Under the pieces are notes generated by a model, which was not told the origin of the DNA, did not search any database, and saw nothing but the letters and a program-made list of their open reading frames with translations. From a virus, in IMG/VR virus record IMGVR_UViG_3300031772_000046, positions 1-55,603 of that record: 55,603 nucleotides of DNA. The stretch is one strand, 5' to 3'. The number at the start of each line of letters is the position of its first letter. The stretch's first letter is position 1. This document shows, piece after piece, positions 45,764-53,133 of the stretch. The translations under genes and the position numbers were made by a program.

Positions 45764-46019
45764 GGTCAGACACCACGCGCCCCGCTGCGTTCATGACCTC
45801 TGTACAACGGTTGTCCAGCTTCATCCATTCCTCGAAGCTGGTGGAATTCAGGCGCATCAACGCAACCGCCAAGCAGGGGTCATGCTTGAAGAGTGCGAAG
45901 GCATTGACCGCTACGTTGATCAACAACAATTCCCGGGGCGTCAGTTGCAACGTTACCTTTGTTTCCGATGCCTGAAACGCCGCGCACAGGTTGCGGTCGG
46001 GGCGAACAACCTCTTCCAC
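45753..46019 (-). CDS. Hypothetical protein (88 aa)
   Basis: GTG 46019 follows AGGAG. The protein begins EEVVRPDRNLCAAFQASETK and ends in an acidic tail with VSDHEA. It is helical with two Cys. Function unknown. Confidence 0.65.
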   Translation of the reverse strand: MEEVVRPDRNLCAAFQASETKVTLQLTPRELLLINVAVNAFALFKHDPCLAVALMRLNSTSFEEWMKLDNRCTEVMNAAGRVVSDHEA

Positions 46020-46025
46020 GTCTCC

Positions 46026-46145
46026 TCACCTCCAGAACATGCCCCAGACGGCCAGGGCTAGCGTGATCACCACGATACAGCCGAAAACGATGTCGGGGTT
46101 CAAGGTATGGCCGTTGCGCTTCCACGGGCCGTCAAGTTGCAACAC
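46026..46145 (-). CDS. Tiny membrane protein (39 aa)
   Basis: GTG 46145 follows AGGAGGGA and runs to TGA 46026. Residues about 18-37 (DIVFGCIVVITLALAVWGMF) are one transmembrane helix. Function unknown. Confidence 0.55.
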   Translation of the reverse strand: MLQLDGPWKRNGHTLNPDIVFGCIVVITLALAVWGMFWR

Positions 46146-46208
46146 AGGTCGTCCCTCCTCATTTGGTGGCAGGGCGTGAGACGATTCCCACGCCCGCCAC
46201 CAGGGGTT

Positions 46209-46295
46209 TTAGCCCCAGGTCCATTGGTCGAGTACGATGCCTAGCGCGATCATTGCGGCGAAGAGAGCGGATACGATGAAGGTCCAGTTCTTCAG
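46209..46295 (-). CDS. Tiny membrane peptide (28 aa), possible CTG start
   Basis: No ATG/GTG/TTG start fits, but CTG 46295 lies just after a GAGGGGGTGTGAGGA region. The peptide (KNWTFIVSALFAAMIALGIV) is one transmembrane helix ending QWTWG. It may be translated by coupling to the preceding gene; this is the weakest gene call here. Confidence 0.35.
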   Translation of the reverse strand: MKNWTFIVSALFAAMIALGIVLDQWTWG

Positions 46296-46298
46296 TCC

Positions 46299-46481
46299 TC
46301 ACACCCCCTCGCAGACGATAAGGTCGCCCGCGTTCATCGTCAGGTGCCACTCACCGCATTCCGTGCAGTTGCCCCACCGGAGGGGACATTCTTTTGGTGA
46401 CACCTGCGCGCCCACGATCTCCCCGAGATCATCACGGAAGAACTCGGGGGCGAAGATGTAGCCGGAATGGTAAGGCTGCAT
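46299..46481 (-). CDS. Small Cys-containing protein (60 aa)
   Basis: A 60-residue protein with CPLRWGNCTECGEWHL near the middle and one Cys at the end, a small zinc site. The start overlaps the RecT stop by one base. Function unknown. Confidence 0.65.
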   Translation of the reverse strand: MQPYHSGYIFAPEFFRDDLGEIVGAQVSPKECPLRWGNCTECGEWHLTMNAGDLIVCEGV

Positions 46482-47344
46482 CAGACCAACTTGCCTGCCT
46501 CTAGAGGTTCCGCCACCGTCGGCCCAAGGTCGCCGCCCAGTACCTCGTAGGGCACGCTGATTGCATCATCGCCAAAGTCAGGCTTCTCGGAACCGACATC
46601 CGCAAGACTGGCCTTGATCGACTCGTCCTGCTGGATGCCGCGCACGATCTCTGCGGAGAGAGGTAGGAACGGCACAAGTGCGCGGATCACGGTTTTCCGG
46701 GCCATGGCGTTGTAGTCTGTGACCCACGGCCCCGAATCCTTGGCCTTGGAACGCTGCCTGCGGTCCTCAATGTCCTCGATGGACATGACTTTGAACGCAT
46801 GGCCGCCGTCCTTGAACATCGCGTAGGCGTAGAAGTGGGTGACGGGGCCTCGCTCTTTGGCGGCGGGCCGATGGGTCAGATCCTCATGTAGGCCGTACTC
46901 CCAGTGGAAGAAGTCTTCCTTATGAGCCTCCTCCGCGTAGATGGACAGAAGTTGGCCGGACCTCTGCGCAAGGCTGATGTAGCCACGGTAGCCGATGATG
47001 AACTGGACATCCTTGCTCCACGTCTCATGACCCTGGGCGTCCTTGCGCCGGCGGTTGAAGGGAACGAGGTAGCAATGGCCCAGAAGGCCCGGCTCAAGAC
47101 CCAACTGGGCGGCCTGCATCACGCCCCCAATGAGGCTCTGCACGTCGCAGTCCAGGAGGACCGGGTTCTCCCTGATCGTGGTCAGGGCAATGCGGATGAG
47201 CCGGTCGGCGGTCAGGTGCCTGGGAAGTGCGCGCCTGAACTCAGGCTCCATCTTCTGGAGCGCCTCCCGAATCGTCTGAATCGGCTTCTGGCCCTTGACC
47301 GGCTGCATGGCCTTGTCGGCCACCCTCTGTTTCAGGTCGTCCAT
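46481..47344 (-). CDS. recT: RecT-family single-strand annealing recombinase
   Basis: A 287-residue protein from ATG 47344. The RecT signature is clear: LTADRLIRIALTTIRENP, AAQLGLEPGLLGHCYLVPFN, DVQFIIGYRGYISLAQRSGQ and the WVTDYNAMARKTVIRALVPF core. It anneals complementary single strands after resection by the YqaJ exonuclease next to it, with SSB in the same operon. Overlaps the exonuclease by 13 nt. Confidence 0.93.
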   Translation of the reverse strand: MDDLKQRVADKAMQPVKGQKPIQTIREALQKMEPEFRRALPRHLTADRLIRIALTTIRENPVLLDCDVQSLIGGVMQAAQLGLEPGLLGHCYLVPFNRRRKDAQGHETWSKDVQFIIGYRGYISLAQRSGQLLSIYAEEAHKEDFFHWEYGLHEDLTHRPAAKERGPVTHFYAYAMFKDGGHAFKVMSIEDIEDRRQRSKAKDSGPWVTDYNAMARKTVIRALVPFLPLSAEIVRGIQQDESIKASLADVGSEKPDFGDDAISVPYEVLGGDLGPTVAEPLEAGKLV

Positions 47345-48246
47345 TCGTCGTCCCCGCCTTTCGCGGTGATAGTAAACCTGCGGAACGTGATCTCCTTGCC
47401 GTTCCTTTGTTGCGTGACGGCCTTCCACGCGACCCGCCACTCGCCGATGACCCCGACTTCGTTATAGCGCAACATCTGCTTCAGTCTGTTTTCGGCTAAC
47501 CGAACGTCTATCTCCGCCGTCCCTAGGCGTTCCTTGGCCTCCTGGCGGGCAACCACGAGGTCAAGTGCTTTTGGTCCAAGGGGGATGGTGTTGTCGCTGG
47601 GATCGTTGTAGAGGGATGCCAGAAGGTCAGAGCAGGCGTCGGAGCCGTCGGCCAAAGGCGGGGTCTTCGATTCTACCAGTTCCCAGAACCCGGCCTCGCG
47701 CTTGAGGATGTTGGCGATCACCTCGTCGTCGCGCGCGATGGGTTCCCGTGTGAACCAGAACTTGTTGCCGCCGATCAAGGCCGCAACGTAGGCTCTATCG
47801 GCCCCGGTCACGGCCATCTGGTGCTGAATCTGGATCATCACGCGGTCGGGGATCCTGTCGTCCCAGTCGGCCTTCCTGTATTCCGACGTGCTCTTGCACT
47901 CAAGGACGGCCCTGCCATCGTTGCCGTCCAGGACCACGTAATCGAGGTTGGCGAGAACGAATGGGTACTCTGAATGCTGCAATATCGCCCACTTGCGGCG
48001 GATCCTGAAACCCGTCTTGGCGGCGAATTCCTTGGCGATCACGGGTTCAAGTTGCTGGCCCCAGTAGGCCGCCTCTGACTGTTCGTCTTCCGGCAGGAGG
48101 TTGAGCTTGTCCAGGAACAGGTGCATCTCGGAATGAAACGGGTCAACGCCGAATAGGATCGGGGCGTCAGAAGCACCAATACCTTTGCGCCTCCAGGCAA
48201 GCCATTCATCACGGGGCATGTTCTTCGTGGAAACGAGGATCTTCAT
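47332..48246 (-). CDS. YqaJ-type viral recombinase exonuclease
   Basis: A 304-residue PD-(D/E)xK nuclease from ATG 48246. RKGIGASDAPILFGVDPF (about 22-39) is the YqaJ fingerprint, and LDYVVLDGNDGRAVLECKST carries the acidic D...E.K metal site. It resects double-strand ends to give the substrate for RecT. Upstream readings to 48504 are shadows. Confidence 0.9.
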   Translation of the reverse strand: MKILVSTKNMPRDEWLAWRRKGIGASDAPILFGVDPFHSEMHLFLDKLNLLPEDEQSEAAYWGQQLEPVIAKEFAAKTGFRIRRKWAILQHSEYPFVLANLDYVVLDGNDGRAVLECKSTSEYRKADWDDRIPDRVMIQIQHQMAVTGADRAYVAALIGGNKFWFTREPIARDDEVIANILKREAGFWELVESKTPPLADGSDACSDLLASLYNDPSDNTIPLGPKALDLVVARQEAKERLGTAEIDVRLAENRLKQMLRYNEVGVIGEWRVAWKAVTQQRNGKEITFRRFTITAKGGDDEWTT

Positions 48247-48260
48247 TGGACGGCCCCCCG

Positions 48261-48425
48261 TCAGGCGTACCACTTGTGCGAGGCGCGGAATGTCACGACC
48301 CCAGCCCCGTAACCCAGCGAATCCAGGAGGTCGCACATCAAGTCGTCGGCGTCCAGGTGTGCGCATTCGGGGTCGCCGGGGCGACACGTCTCCGACATCT
48401 TCTTGGCAAACTCGTCGGGCGTCAT
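48261..48425 (-). CDS. Small conserved phage protein (54 aa)
   Basis: The frame runs from ATG 48425 to TGA 48261, with GGAGGAAGG upstream. MTPDEFAKKMSE...DADDLMCDLLDSLGYG... HKWYA is the plan of a short protein seen beside recT in many Firmicutes phages. It is acidic and helical. No function is known. Confidence 0.75.
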   Translation of the reverse strand: MTPDEFAKKMSETCRPGDPECAHLDADDLMCDLLDSLGYGAGVVTFRASHKWYA

Positions 48426-48460
48426 CTTGGCCTTCCTCCCCGATGTCAGATTGGGAACCG

Positions 48461-48664
48461 CTACTCCGCCAAAGGGGCGCTGTGTTCCTGGATCTCCTCG
48501 TCAAGTTGCTGGATGGCCCCGATCAGGAGTGACCGCGCATGGGCCGGGTCGTCGCAGATGATGTTCAGGGTCCCGCCGTTGGGAGTGTAGAACACGACAC
48601 CGGGCGCGTGGGCAAGGCACAGCGAGTCAAGGCGCGTCGTACTGTAGATGTGGAAGGTTGCCAT
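48461..48664 (-). CDS. Small hypothetical protein (67 aa)
   Basis: ATG 48664 follows AAGGAGG. The protein begins with a strand-rich TFHIYSTTRLDSLCLAHAPG and ends in an acidic helix. No domain was recognised. It follows a long structured non-coding region. Confidence 0.65.
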   Translation of the reverse strand: MATFHIYSTTRLDSLCLAHAPGVVFYTPNGGTLNIICDDPAHARSLLIGAIQQLDEEIQEHSAPLAE

Positions 48665-49138
48665 GAGTCAGACCTCCTTGCTAGCGCATCCTCGCCATGT
48701 CGGCCCCTTGGACACCAACTCTGCTGGCGGGCGGGGGCCGGGTTATCCGGCCCAGCGCGGGATAGGCGTGTAGCGACGCCTCGTTTTACGTCCTGCCCGG
48801 TATCCATCCTCCGCTTGCCATCGTGACTCCCCGTAGGGTCCTCATCCATGGGAAGCTACTCGTCAGTACTCCGATGGTTCGCATCACCGAGCTTGTGGCC
48901 TGCCTACCCGTTTAGGGGCTGTGCCCTCAGTACTAAGCAGGTTCTCCCGCGTTCGATTCACACAGGCGTTGTGTCGCCCCGCCCGCCAAACTTGTCCTCA
49001 CGGGGGCTGGATTTGAACCAACTTTGGCGCCATCGGCCTCCCTGTTCTTGCCGCCGACTATATTGCCAGCGGTTCCAAGACGGTCGCGCCTTGAGGCTTT
49101 CAGCGTGTGCCCACCACGCCGCCCCGTGAGGCGAAATA
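48665..49138 (-). ncRNA. Structured, probably non-coding region with tRNA-like element
   Basis: No protein-like frame exists in these 474 nt. At 48998-49130 a perfect 10-bp helix (CCTCACGGGG/CCCCGTGAGG) encloses a D-arm-like hairpin (GCGTG-GTGGGCA-CACGC), a hairpin CCGCTGGC/GTCGGCGG, and a canonical T arm (GTTGG-TTCAAAT-CCAGC). No CCA follows. Towards the downstream gene come two AGTACTGA repeats and a GGCCGG/CCGGCC hairpin near 48738. This looks like a small RNA or leader, not a normal tRNA. Confidence 0.55.
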
Positions 49139-49378
49139 CTACTGGGCGTTGTCGATCTCGTCGGCGTAGACGCGGTACTTGTCGGCCAAGGCCTTGCGTG
49201 CCTCCTGCTCTGTCTCCGCCGCCGCGTTGTAGGCGGGTACAGACGTTGCCTCCGCCGTCCAGCGCACACCGTCTTCGGTCCAATGCCGCCCGATGATCAC
49301 TCGCACGCCCGATTCCTCCTTCTCGGGGTCAAAGTCAGCGAGATGTGCCAGTCCGAACACGGCGTCATGCTCCATCAT
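49139..49378 (-). CDS. Small hypothetical protein (79 aa)
   Basis: ATG 49378 (or the next ATG) follows AGGAGG near the end of the AbrB-like gene. Strand-rich with WTAEATSVPAYNAAAETEQE and an acidic helix; it resembles HicB-like folds weakly. Ends just before the structured region. Function unknown. Confidence 0.65.
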   Translation of the reverse strand: MMEHDAVFGLAHLADFDPEKEESGVRVIIGRHWTEDGVRWTAEATSVPAYNAAAETEQEARKALADKYRVYADEIDNAQ

Positions 49379-49380
49379 CC

Positions 49381-49584
49381 CTACGCCGCCTCCTCCACGC
49401 CTCGCAAGCGCGCCGCACGCATGATCAGGGCGTTGTTCGCGGTGTCGTAGAACACGTCCACCTGATCACCGGGTTTCAGACCCAAGGGGCCTCGCGCACG
49501 GACCGGGATGTAAACGCGGCCCAATTTGTCGATCTTGAGCGTGCCCGCCCACAGCAACGTGCGCGAAAAGTCAGTCGGCTTCAC
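49381..49584 (-). CDS. AbrB/MazE-like swapped-hairpin DNA-binding protein
   Basis: A 67-residue protein with IDKLGRVYIPVRARGPLGLK then DQVDVFYDTANNALIMRAAR, the looped-hinge beta pattern of AbrB/SpoVT and MazE proteins. It likely binds DNA as a dimer and regulates early or late genes. No toxin gene lies beside it, so an antitoxin role is less likely. Confidence 0.8.
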   Translation of the reverse strand: MKPTDFSRTLLWAGTLKIDKLGRVYIPVRARGPLGLKPGDQVDVFYDTANNALIMRAARLRGVEEAA

Positions 49585-49604
49585 GTTCCTACCTCCTCGC
49601 GCTC

Positions 49605-49835
49605 TCAGTCTTGGGCAAAGAAGCGTTGCACGGCTTCCACATCTTCTGGGCGACAGTACAAAATGCTGGCGTCCCAGTAGTCCGGCCCATCGTCGAAGTA
49701 CTTGGCAAAGACGACGCCCAGCGCCTCAGCTTTGTGGAAATCGTCGTGCCACATCGGCGCCTCGAAGGTGTACAGGTCCACGTTCCGGCCCTCAATTACC
49801 TCAACTTCATGCTTGGGATTCTCGCGCTCAGCCAC
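49605..49835 (-). CDS. Small hypothetical protein (76 aa)
   Basis: GTG 49835 follows GAGGAGG by 7 nt. The centre reads RNVDLYTFEAPMWHDDFHKA and the end is helical (VEAVQRFFAQD). No family was recognised. Confidence 0.65.
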   Translation of the reverse strand: MAERENPKHEVEVIEGRNVDLYTFEAPMWHDDFHKAEALGVVFAKYFDDGPDYWDASILYCRPEDVEAVQRFFAQD

Positions 49836-49839
49836 GTCT

Positions 49840-49935
49840 CTACCTCCTCGCTGCATTCTCGGGCCGCGCCGCCATGGTCACAAGCGCGACCACGTACTCT
49901 CGGCCACGAAGAGACTTGCCAACCACGGCGACCAT
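49840..49935 (-). CDS. Tiny basic peptide (31 aa)
   Basis: ATG 49935 follows GTAGGAGGT and ends at TAG 49840. Sequence GKSLRGREYVVALVTMAARP is mixed and ends ENAARR. It sits in line between two genes with its own Shine-Dalgarno. Function unknown. Confidence 0.45.
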   Translation of the reverse strand: MVAVVGKSLRGREYVVALVTMAARPENAARR

Positions 49936-49953
49936 AGGGGCACCTCCTACCGC

Positions 49954-50355
49954 TTACTTGCCCGTTAGGGCACGCAAAATCGTCTGAAGCGCGTAGTACT
50001 CGGGATTGATGAAGTGGCCCGCCCCCGTGGTGACGCAGGAAACGAGCAGACCGACTATGAGTACCGCGCCGCCCGCAAGAAACACCGTCACGGGAATTAC
50101 CCCCTCATCCTCGCTCCAGTCCGTCCTGCGCAGGTAGCGTAGACCGAACCGTAGGCCCACAGACCAGACGGCGATGAGGAGGAGGGTGGAGGCAAGCAGC
50201 GTGAACGCCTCCACGATCTGCTGCCGCACAAGGATCGCCCACACATGCTGCGCCGTTGGCCCGAGGACGCCACCCACCTTGTCCACGATGGGGCCAAGTC
50301 GCTTGCCGACCTCATCCAGGACCGCGCCAACCTCTGTGGAGATCGGGGTCGCCAT
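49954..50355 (-). CDS. Membrane protein (133 aa)
   Basis: ATG 50355 follows GGTAGGAGG. An amphipathic start (TEVGAVLDEVGKRLGPIVDK) is followed by two transmembrane helices (about 49-70 and 87-109). It is early, so unlikely to be the main holin, but could be a superinfection or membrane-depolarising protein; this is inference. Confidence 0.6.
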   Translation of the reverse strand: MATPISTEVGAVLDEVGKRLGPIVDKVGGVLGPTAQHVWAILVRQQIVEAFTLLASTLLLIAVWSVGLRFGLRYLRRTDWSEDEGVIPVTVFLAGGAVLIVGLLVSCVTTGAGHFINPEYYALQTILRALTGK

Positions 50356-50367
50356 CAAGGGCACCTC

Positions 50368-50571
50368 CTACCAGCCGATTCGTTTCAGCCCTGTCGCGCC
50401 GCAGACGGGACACTTCACCGGGACGTTGTTGGGCTGCATATGGCCGGGGTCTTGCCAGTCCATCTCCGCGCCGCATTTGTCGCATAGGACTCCCGCGCTT
50501 CTTTGGCGGCGGTTGTGTTCCGAAAGGGTCGGCCTCAGATTCGGCATCTTGTACTCACTCTCGGGGTTCAT
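50368..50571 (-). CDS. Zinc-ribbon protein (67 aa), paralogue of 50761 gene
   Basis: ATG 50571 is supported by GGGAGGTG. VLCDKCGAEMDWQD...KCPVCGATGLKRIGW is a zinc ribbon; the preceding NLRPTLSEHNRRQRSAG matches RIPTLKEFNKPHQRPAG of the protein at 50761. A dispersed duplication. Function unknown. Confidence 0.65.
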   Translation of the reverse strand: MNPESEYKMPNLRPTLSEHNRRQRSAGVLCDKCGAEMDWQDPGHMQPNNVPVKCPVCGATGLKRIGW

Positions 50572-50585
50572 GGGGGCACCTCCCG

Positions 50586-50759
50586 TTACTCGGCGTAGGA
50601 TACGCCCGTCAGCCGGGCTATGGACAGGAACGCGCAGCTCCCGCCTTTCTTGTTTCCGTGCCACAGGGCGCACTTGTCGCCAAGGCAGAACACGTCGCCC
50701 CCACCCGCCCAGGCAGCAGCATCCCGTATCGGGCATATCAGCCGCTTGTCCTCCGCCAT
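50586..50759 (-). CDS. Small four-Cys protein (57 aa)
   Basis: ATG 50759 follows GGAAGGGGTGA. CPIRDAAAWAGG...CLGDKCALW...CAFLSIARL has the same CPIR...C-xxxx-C-x-W...C plan as the protein at 23617. Possible zinc or Fe-S site. Function unknown. Confidence 0.65.
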   Translation of the reverse strand: MAEDKRLICPIRDAAAWAGGGDVFCLGDKCALWHGNKKGGSCAFLSIARLTGVSYAE

Positions 50760-50760
50760 G

Positions 50761-51021
50761 TCAGTCACCCCTTCCAAGATCAACGCGCCAGGGGGCCAAC
50801 CCCACCCCGCCATTTGGGCGCTTCGTGCCGCGATAGTCGCACTCGGGACAGGCAACCGGTATCACGTCGGGTTGGTCGGGGTAGCCGCCCGTCGGACTAT
50901 CGGGCAAGGCGAAAACCATCTCCGCGCCGCACTTGTCGCAGGCAACCCCGGCGGGTCGCTGGTGGGGCTTGTTGAACTCCTTCAGGGTGGGTATCCGCAG
51001 CCTCTGACCGTCCATTTTCAC
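50761..51021 (-). CDS. Zinc-ribbon protein (86 aa)
   Basis: GTG 51021 overlaps the upstream stop (GTGA) after GAGGGGG; ATG 51015 is an alternative. RPAGVACDKCGAEMVF and ACPECDYRGTKRPNGG form a zinc ribbon. Paralogue of the protein at 50368. Function unknown. Confidence 0.65.
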   Translation of the reverse strand: MKMDGQRLRIPTLKEFNKPHQRPAGVACDKCGAEMVFALPDSPTGGYPDQPDVIPVACPECDYRGTKRPNGGVGLAPWRVDLGRGD

Positions 51022-51134
51022 GCACGCCCCCTCGCCGTCAGTCTTGACACCAGATACACCGGCACCCCCACGGTCAGGACGATCAACGGTAGCGCCAGCG
51101 CAAGGAACAGGAGGTGGGGCCAGAGGATCGTCAT
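51018..51134 (-). CDS. Tiny membrane protein (38 aa)
   Basis: ATG 51134 overlaps the stop of the 249-residue gene (ATGA). One transmembrane helix (LLFLALALPLIVLTVGVPVY) is followed by a basic end (SRLTARGRA). Function unknown. Confidence 0.55.
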   Translation of the reverse strand: MTILWPHLLFLALALPLIVLTVGVPVYLVSRLTARGRA

Positions 51135-51880
51135 GGGCTTTCCTCGCCCAGCACACGGAACACCGCCTCATCGGCCAGCCCCAGTTCTCGAAGGATCAGC
51201 GCCTCAGCGTCGCGCTCGGTGTAAAAAGGGTGGATAAACGAATGGCGAAGGTCAATCAGGGCTGTGCGCAGGACTTCCCAGGGCAAGACCGGGACGAGGA
51301 GGGAAATCGCGCGGTGGCTCATCCAGGCGGCGGCATAGTCAGCGAATCTACCGTGTCTTCGGGCGCTAGCCAAATGGCCCTCGTACCGTGCGGATTCCGC
51401 GCGCGCAAGGTCGGTAATCGCGTTCGAATTCATGCCATCGATGACCTTGCTGGTGTCGGAGAGCGCCAGCATCGTCTCAAGTCGCCCCCTGCCCGCCATG
51501 GCGCGAACGCTCAGACCGGCGTCGTAGGCGGCTGCGCACACAAAGCGCCGGAGCGCCGTCATCTGCGCGAGGTCGGCGAAGGCGACGCAACGGCGATATT
51601 CGCTGCACAGGACTCCCCGGTCTTCGTCCTCGACCACTTGACCCCAGCAGTCCCCGATCTCAAGGATCGGGCCACAACCAGAGAACATCAGCGCCATGCC
51701 CAACCTGCGGGCGCTGAGGGGTTCTCGCGCAAATAGTCCGAAGGGCGGGTCCAGGTGTTCCACGGCCCCGATCTTGACCGGATTGGATGTGCTGTTGGCC
51801 TCACATCCCTCCACCTCGCGGAAGTGCCAGCACCGGATGGCTGAGGACTCGGAGACGGTGAACTCCTTACTCACGCGCAC
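51131..51880 (-). CDS. Hypothetical protein (249 aa)
   Basis: GTG 51880 follows AGAGGGGGG by 8 nt. The 249-residue protein has mixed alpha/beta character, a helical, Ala/Arg-rich middle (ALRRFVCAAAYDAGLSVRAM) and a final helix (DAEALILRELGLADEA). No family was recognised. It is one of the first genes of the early operon, so a regulatory or host-takeover role is possible. Confidence 0.65.
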   Translation of the reverse strand: MRVSKEFTVSESSAIRCWHFREVEGCEANSTSNPVKIGAVEHLDPPFGLFAREPLSARRLGMALMFSGCGPILEIGDCWGQVVEDEDRGVLCSEYRRCVAFADLAQMTALRRFVCAAAYDAGLSVRAMAGRGRLETMLALSDTSKVIDGMNSNAITDLARAESARYEGHLASARRHGRFADYAAAWMSHRAISLLVPVLPWEVLRTALIDLRHSFIHPFYTERDAEALILRELGLADEAVFRVLGEESP

Positions 51881-52006
51881 TCACACCACCCCCCTCTTCG
51901 GAACGATCAGCCAGTAGGCTGTCAGCGCCACGAGGGCGACGGCGCACAGGACCGCCCCCGCGCGCAGCAGGACTATCGCCAGAACCGGGGTGAAGCTCAG
52001 GGGCAT
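51881..52006 (-). CDS. Tiny membrane protein (41 aa)
   Basis: ATG 52006 follows GAGGTGA. One transmembrane helix (AGAVLCAVALVALTAYWLIV) is flanked by a hydrophobic start and a basic end. Second gene of the leftward operon. Function unknown. Confidence 0.55.
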   Translation of the reverse strand: MPLSFTPVLAIVLLRAGAVLCAVALVALTAYWLIVPKRGVV

Positions 52007-52037
52007 GTCCGGTCACCTCGCGTATATAAGGTAGGGG

Positions 52038-52265
52038 TCAGGCTGCGTCGCGGCGCTGGTACTGGACGATCAAGCCCTGCGCCAGATAGCCCGGTCTGAC
52101 TGAAAGGGCAGCCGCCACCTTGGCGGTGTTCCGAAGATTCGGCAAGCCGGAGGCTTCGACCATGACCTTGACCGTGGATCTCGATACCCCCGCCGCCCTG
52201 GCAAGTCCCTTGATGGTGGCCTTTTTGCGCCGCAGTAGTTCCGCGAACCAAGTCCGGCGTTCCAT
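52038..52265 (-). CDS. Cro-like repressor (XRE-type HTH)
   Basis: A 75-residue protein from ATG 52265 with GGGAGG upstream. RRKKATIKGLARAAGVSRST (helices 1-3, about 12-31) then VKVMVEASGLPNLRNTAKVA is an XRE helix-turn-helix. First gene of the leftward operon, divergent from the cI-like gene, which suits a Cro role: block the lysogeny promoter and tune its own. Confidence 0.7.
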   Translation of the reverse strand: MERRTWFAELLRRKKATIKGLARAAGVSRSTVKVMVEASGLPNLRNTAKVAAALSVRPGYLAQGLIVQYQRRDAA

Positions 52266-52295
52266 GGGGTGCCTCCCTTTCCAGATTGCTGATCT

Positions 52296-52308
52296 GTCTT
52301 GAACGTAA
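52296..52308 (-). promoter_or_regulatory. Candidate operator half-site (motif TTACGTnnAAGAC)
   Basis: TTACGTTCAAGAC overlaps the -10 of the leftward promoter. A near match, TTACGTCGAAGAC, lies at 52460-52472 upstream of the rightward promoter. The pair may be binding sites for the two repressors; this is inferred from repeat and position. Confidence 0.45.
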
Positions 52309-52330
52309 CACATATGAACGGAAAAGTCAA
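52302..52330 (-). promoter_or_regulatory. Leftward early promoter
   Basis: On the minus strand TTGACT (52330-52325), a 17-nt spacer and TACGTT (52307-52302) with an upstream TG form a good extended promoter. It lies directly before the Cro-like gene and would drive the 52-31 kb early operon. Confidence 0.75.
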
Positions 52331-52459
52331 TACCCCCGAGCAAGCTTTTCAGGCAGGAGGACGAATGGGTCATGCGCAGACGGAAAGATCAACCCGCAGT
52401 TTGCGCCACAACGCACGACGGGTAGCAACAGACCCTTGCCGCGCGCGGTTTTTGGCACA

Positions 52460-52472
52460 TTACGTCGAAGAC
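52460..52472 (+). promoter_or_regulatory. Candidate operator half-site, second copy
   Basis: TTACGTCGAAGAC on the plus strand, two mismatches from the copy over the leftward -10 box. It ends about 18 nt upstream of the -35 of the cI-like promoter. Confidence 0.4.
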
Positions 52473-52489
52473 TTTTCGGCCCCCGTATC

Positions 52490-52518
52490 TTGCTGCGCCG
52501 TCATGAGTATGCTACAAT
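52490..52518 (+). promoter_or_regulatory. Promoter of cI-like repressor gene
   Basis: TTGCTG (52490-52495), a 17-nt spacer and TACAAT (52513-52518) with an extended TG two bases before. It precedes the cI-like start by about 35 nt. The imperfect -35 box fits a promoter that is activated or kept weak. Confidence 0.65.
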
Positions 52519-52552
52519 GAAGACACCGGATAACTGCGGAGGTGTGAAAGGC

Positions 52553-53035
52553 ATGAACATCGAGAAGGGTCCGACCGTTGAGACGATTGCGGAATTCGGC
52601 AGGCGTTTGCAGGCATGGCTGGACGGGAAGGGCATGACCCAATGCGAGCTAGCCCAGGCACTCGGGATGCACGCGAGCCAGTTGAGCCGCATTATACGCG
52701 GGGCCGTCAATCCGTCGTGGAGTACGGGCGAAATGCTCAGGGTGATTATGGCCGAGGAGGAAGCGCGCGACCCGGAGGCCGCGCTGGCAATGACCCTGGC
52801 CCGGCTCTTCCCCGACCAGGAGCGGAGGCGTCTGGTCCTCGATCTGATCAAGACCGTCCGCGCCCTGGAGTCAAACAACGCCACCGACAACGGCGGCGAC
52901 CTCGCCCCCCCGGTTTCATCTCCCCTCAGGCAGCACGGCGCGGAGACGACCAAGCGCAGGCGGGATGGGCAGAGACGGCAGCACCCAAAATCTTCCGAGC
53001 CACTAATACTCTTATATGCCGCCTCCTCAGCGTAG
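52553..53035 (+). CDS. cI-like lysogeny repressor (XRE-type HTH)
   Basis: A 160-residue protein from ATG 52553 after GGAGGT. FGRRLQAWLDGKGMTQCELA and LGMHASQLSRIIRGAVNPSW (about 10-55) are a clear XRE helix-turn-helix. The middle is helical and acidic and the end is basic (TTKRRRDGQRRQHPKS). It lacks the peptidase domain of lambda CI, so SOS-type self-cleavage is not expected. With the integrase downstream it probably maintains lysogeny. Confidence 0.75.
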   Translation: MNIEKGPTVETIAEFGRRLQAWLDGKGMTQCELAQALGMHASQLSRIIRGAVNPSWSTGEMLRVIMAEEEARDPEAALAMTLARLFPDQERRRLVLDLIKTVRALESNNATDNGGDLAPPVSSPLRQHGAETTKRRRDGQRRQHPKSSEPLILLYAASSA

Positions 53036-53082
53036 CCCGCTAGCATCATCCTGTCAAGTCCTTCTCGCCCCGCCTAATTCCC

Positions 53083-53111
53083 TGGACATTATAGCTCGAC
53101 CGTGGTATCCT
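53083..53111 (+). promoter_or_regulatory. Promoter of integrase gene
   Basis: TGGACA (53083-53088), a 17-nt spacer and TATCCT (53106-53111) lie about 22 nt before the start of the integrase, so it can be expressed apart from the repressor. Confidence 0.6.
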
Positions 53112-53133
53112 GTTCCTTGAAGGGGGTGCCCGG

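Noticed and set aside
49000-49130. Group I intron inside a tRNA
   Set aside because: The sequence AATATAGTC resembles the S element of group I introns, but there is no matching R element and the segment is far too short for such an intron.
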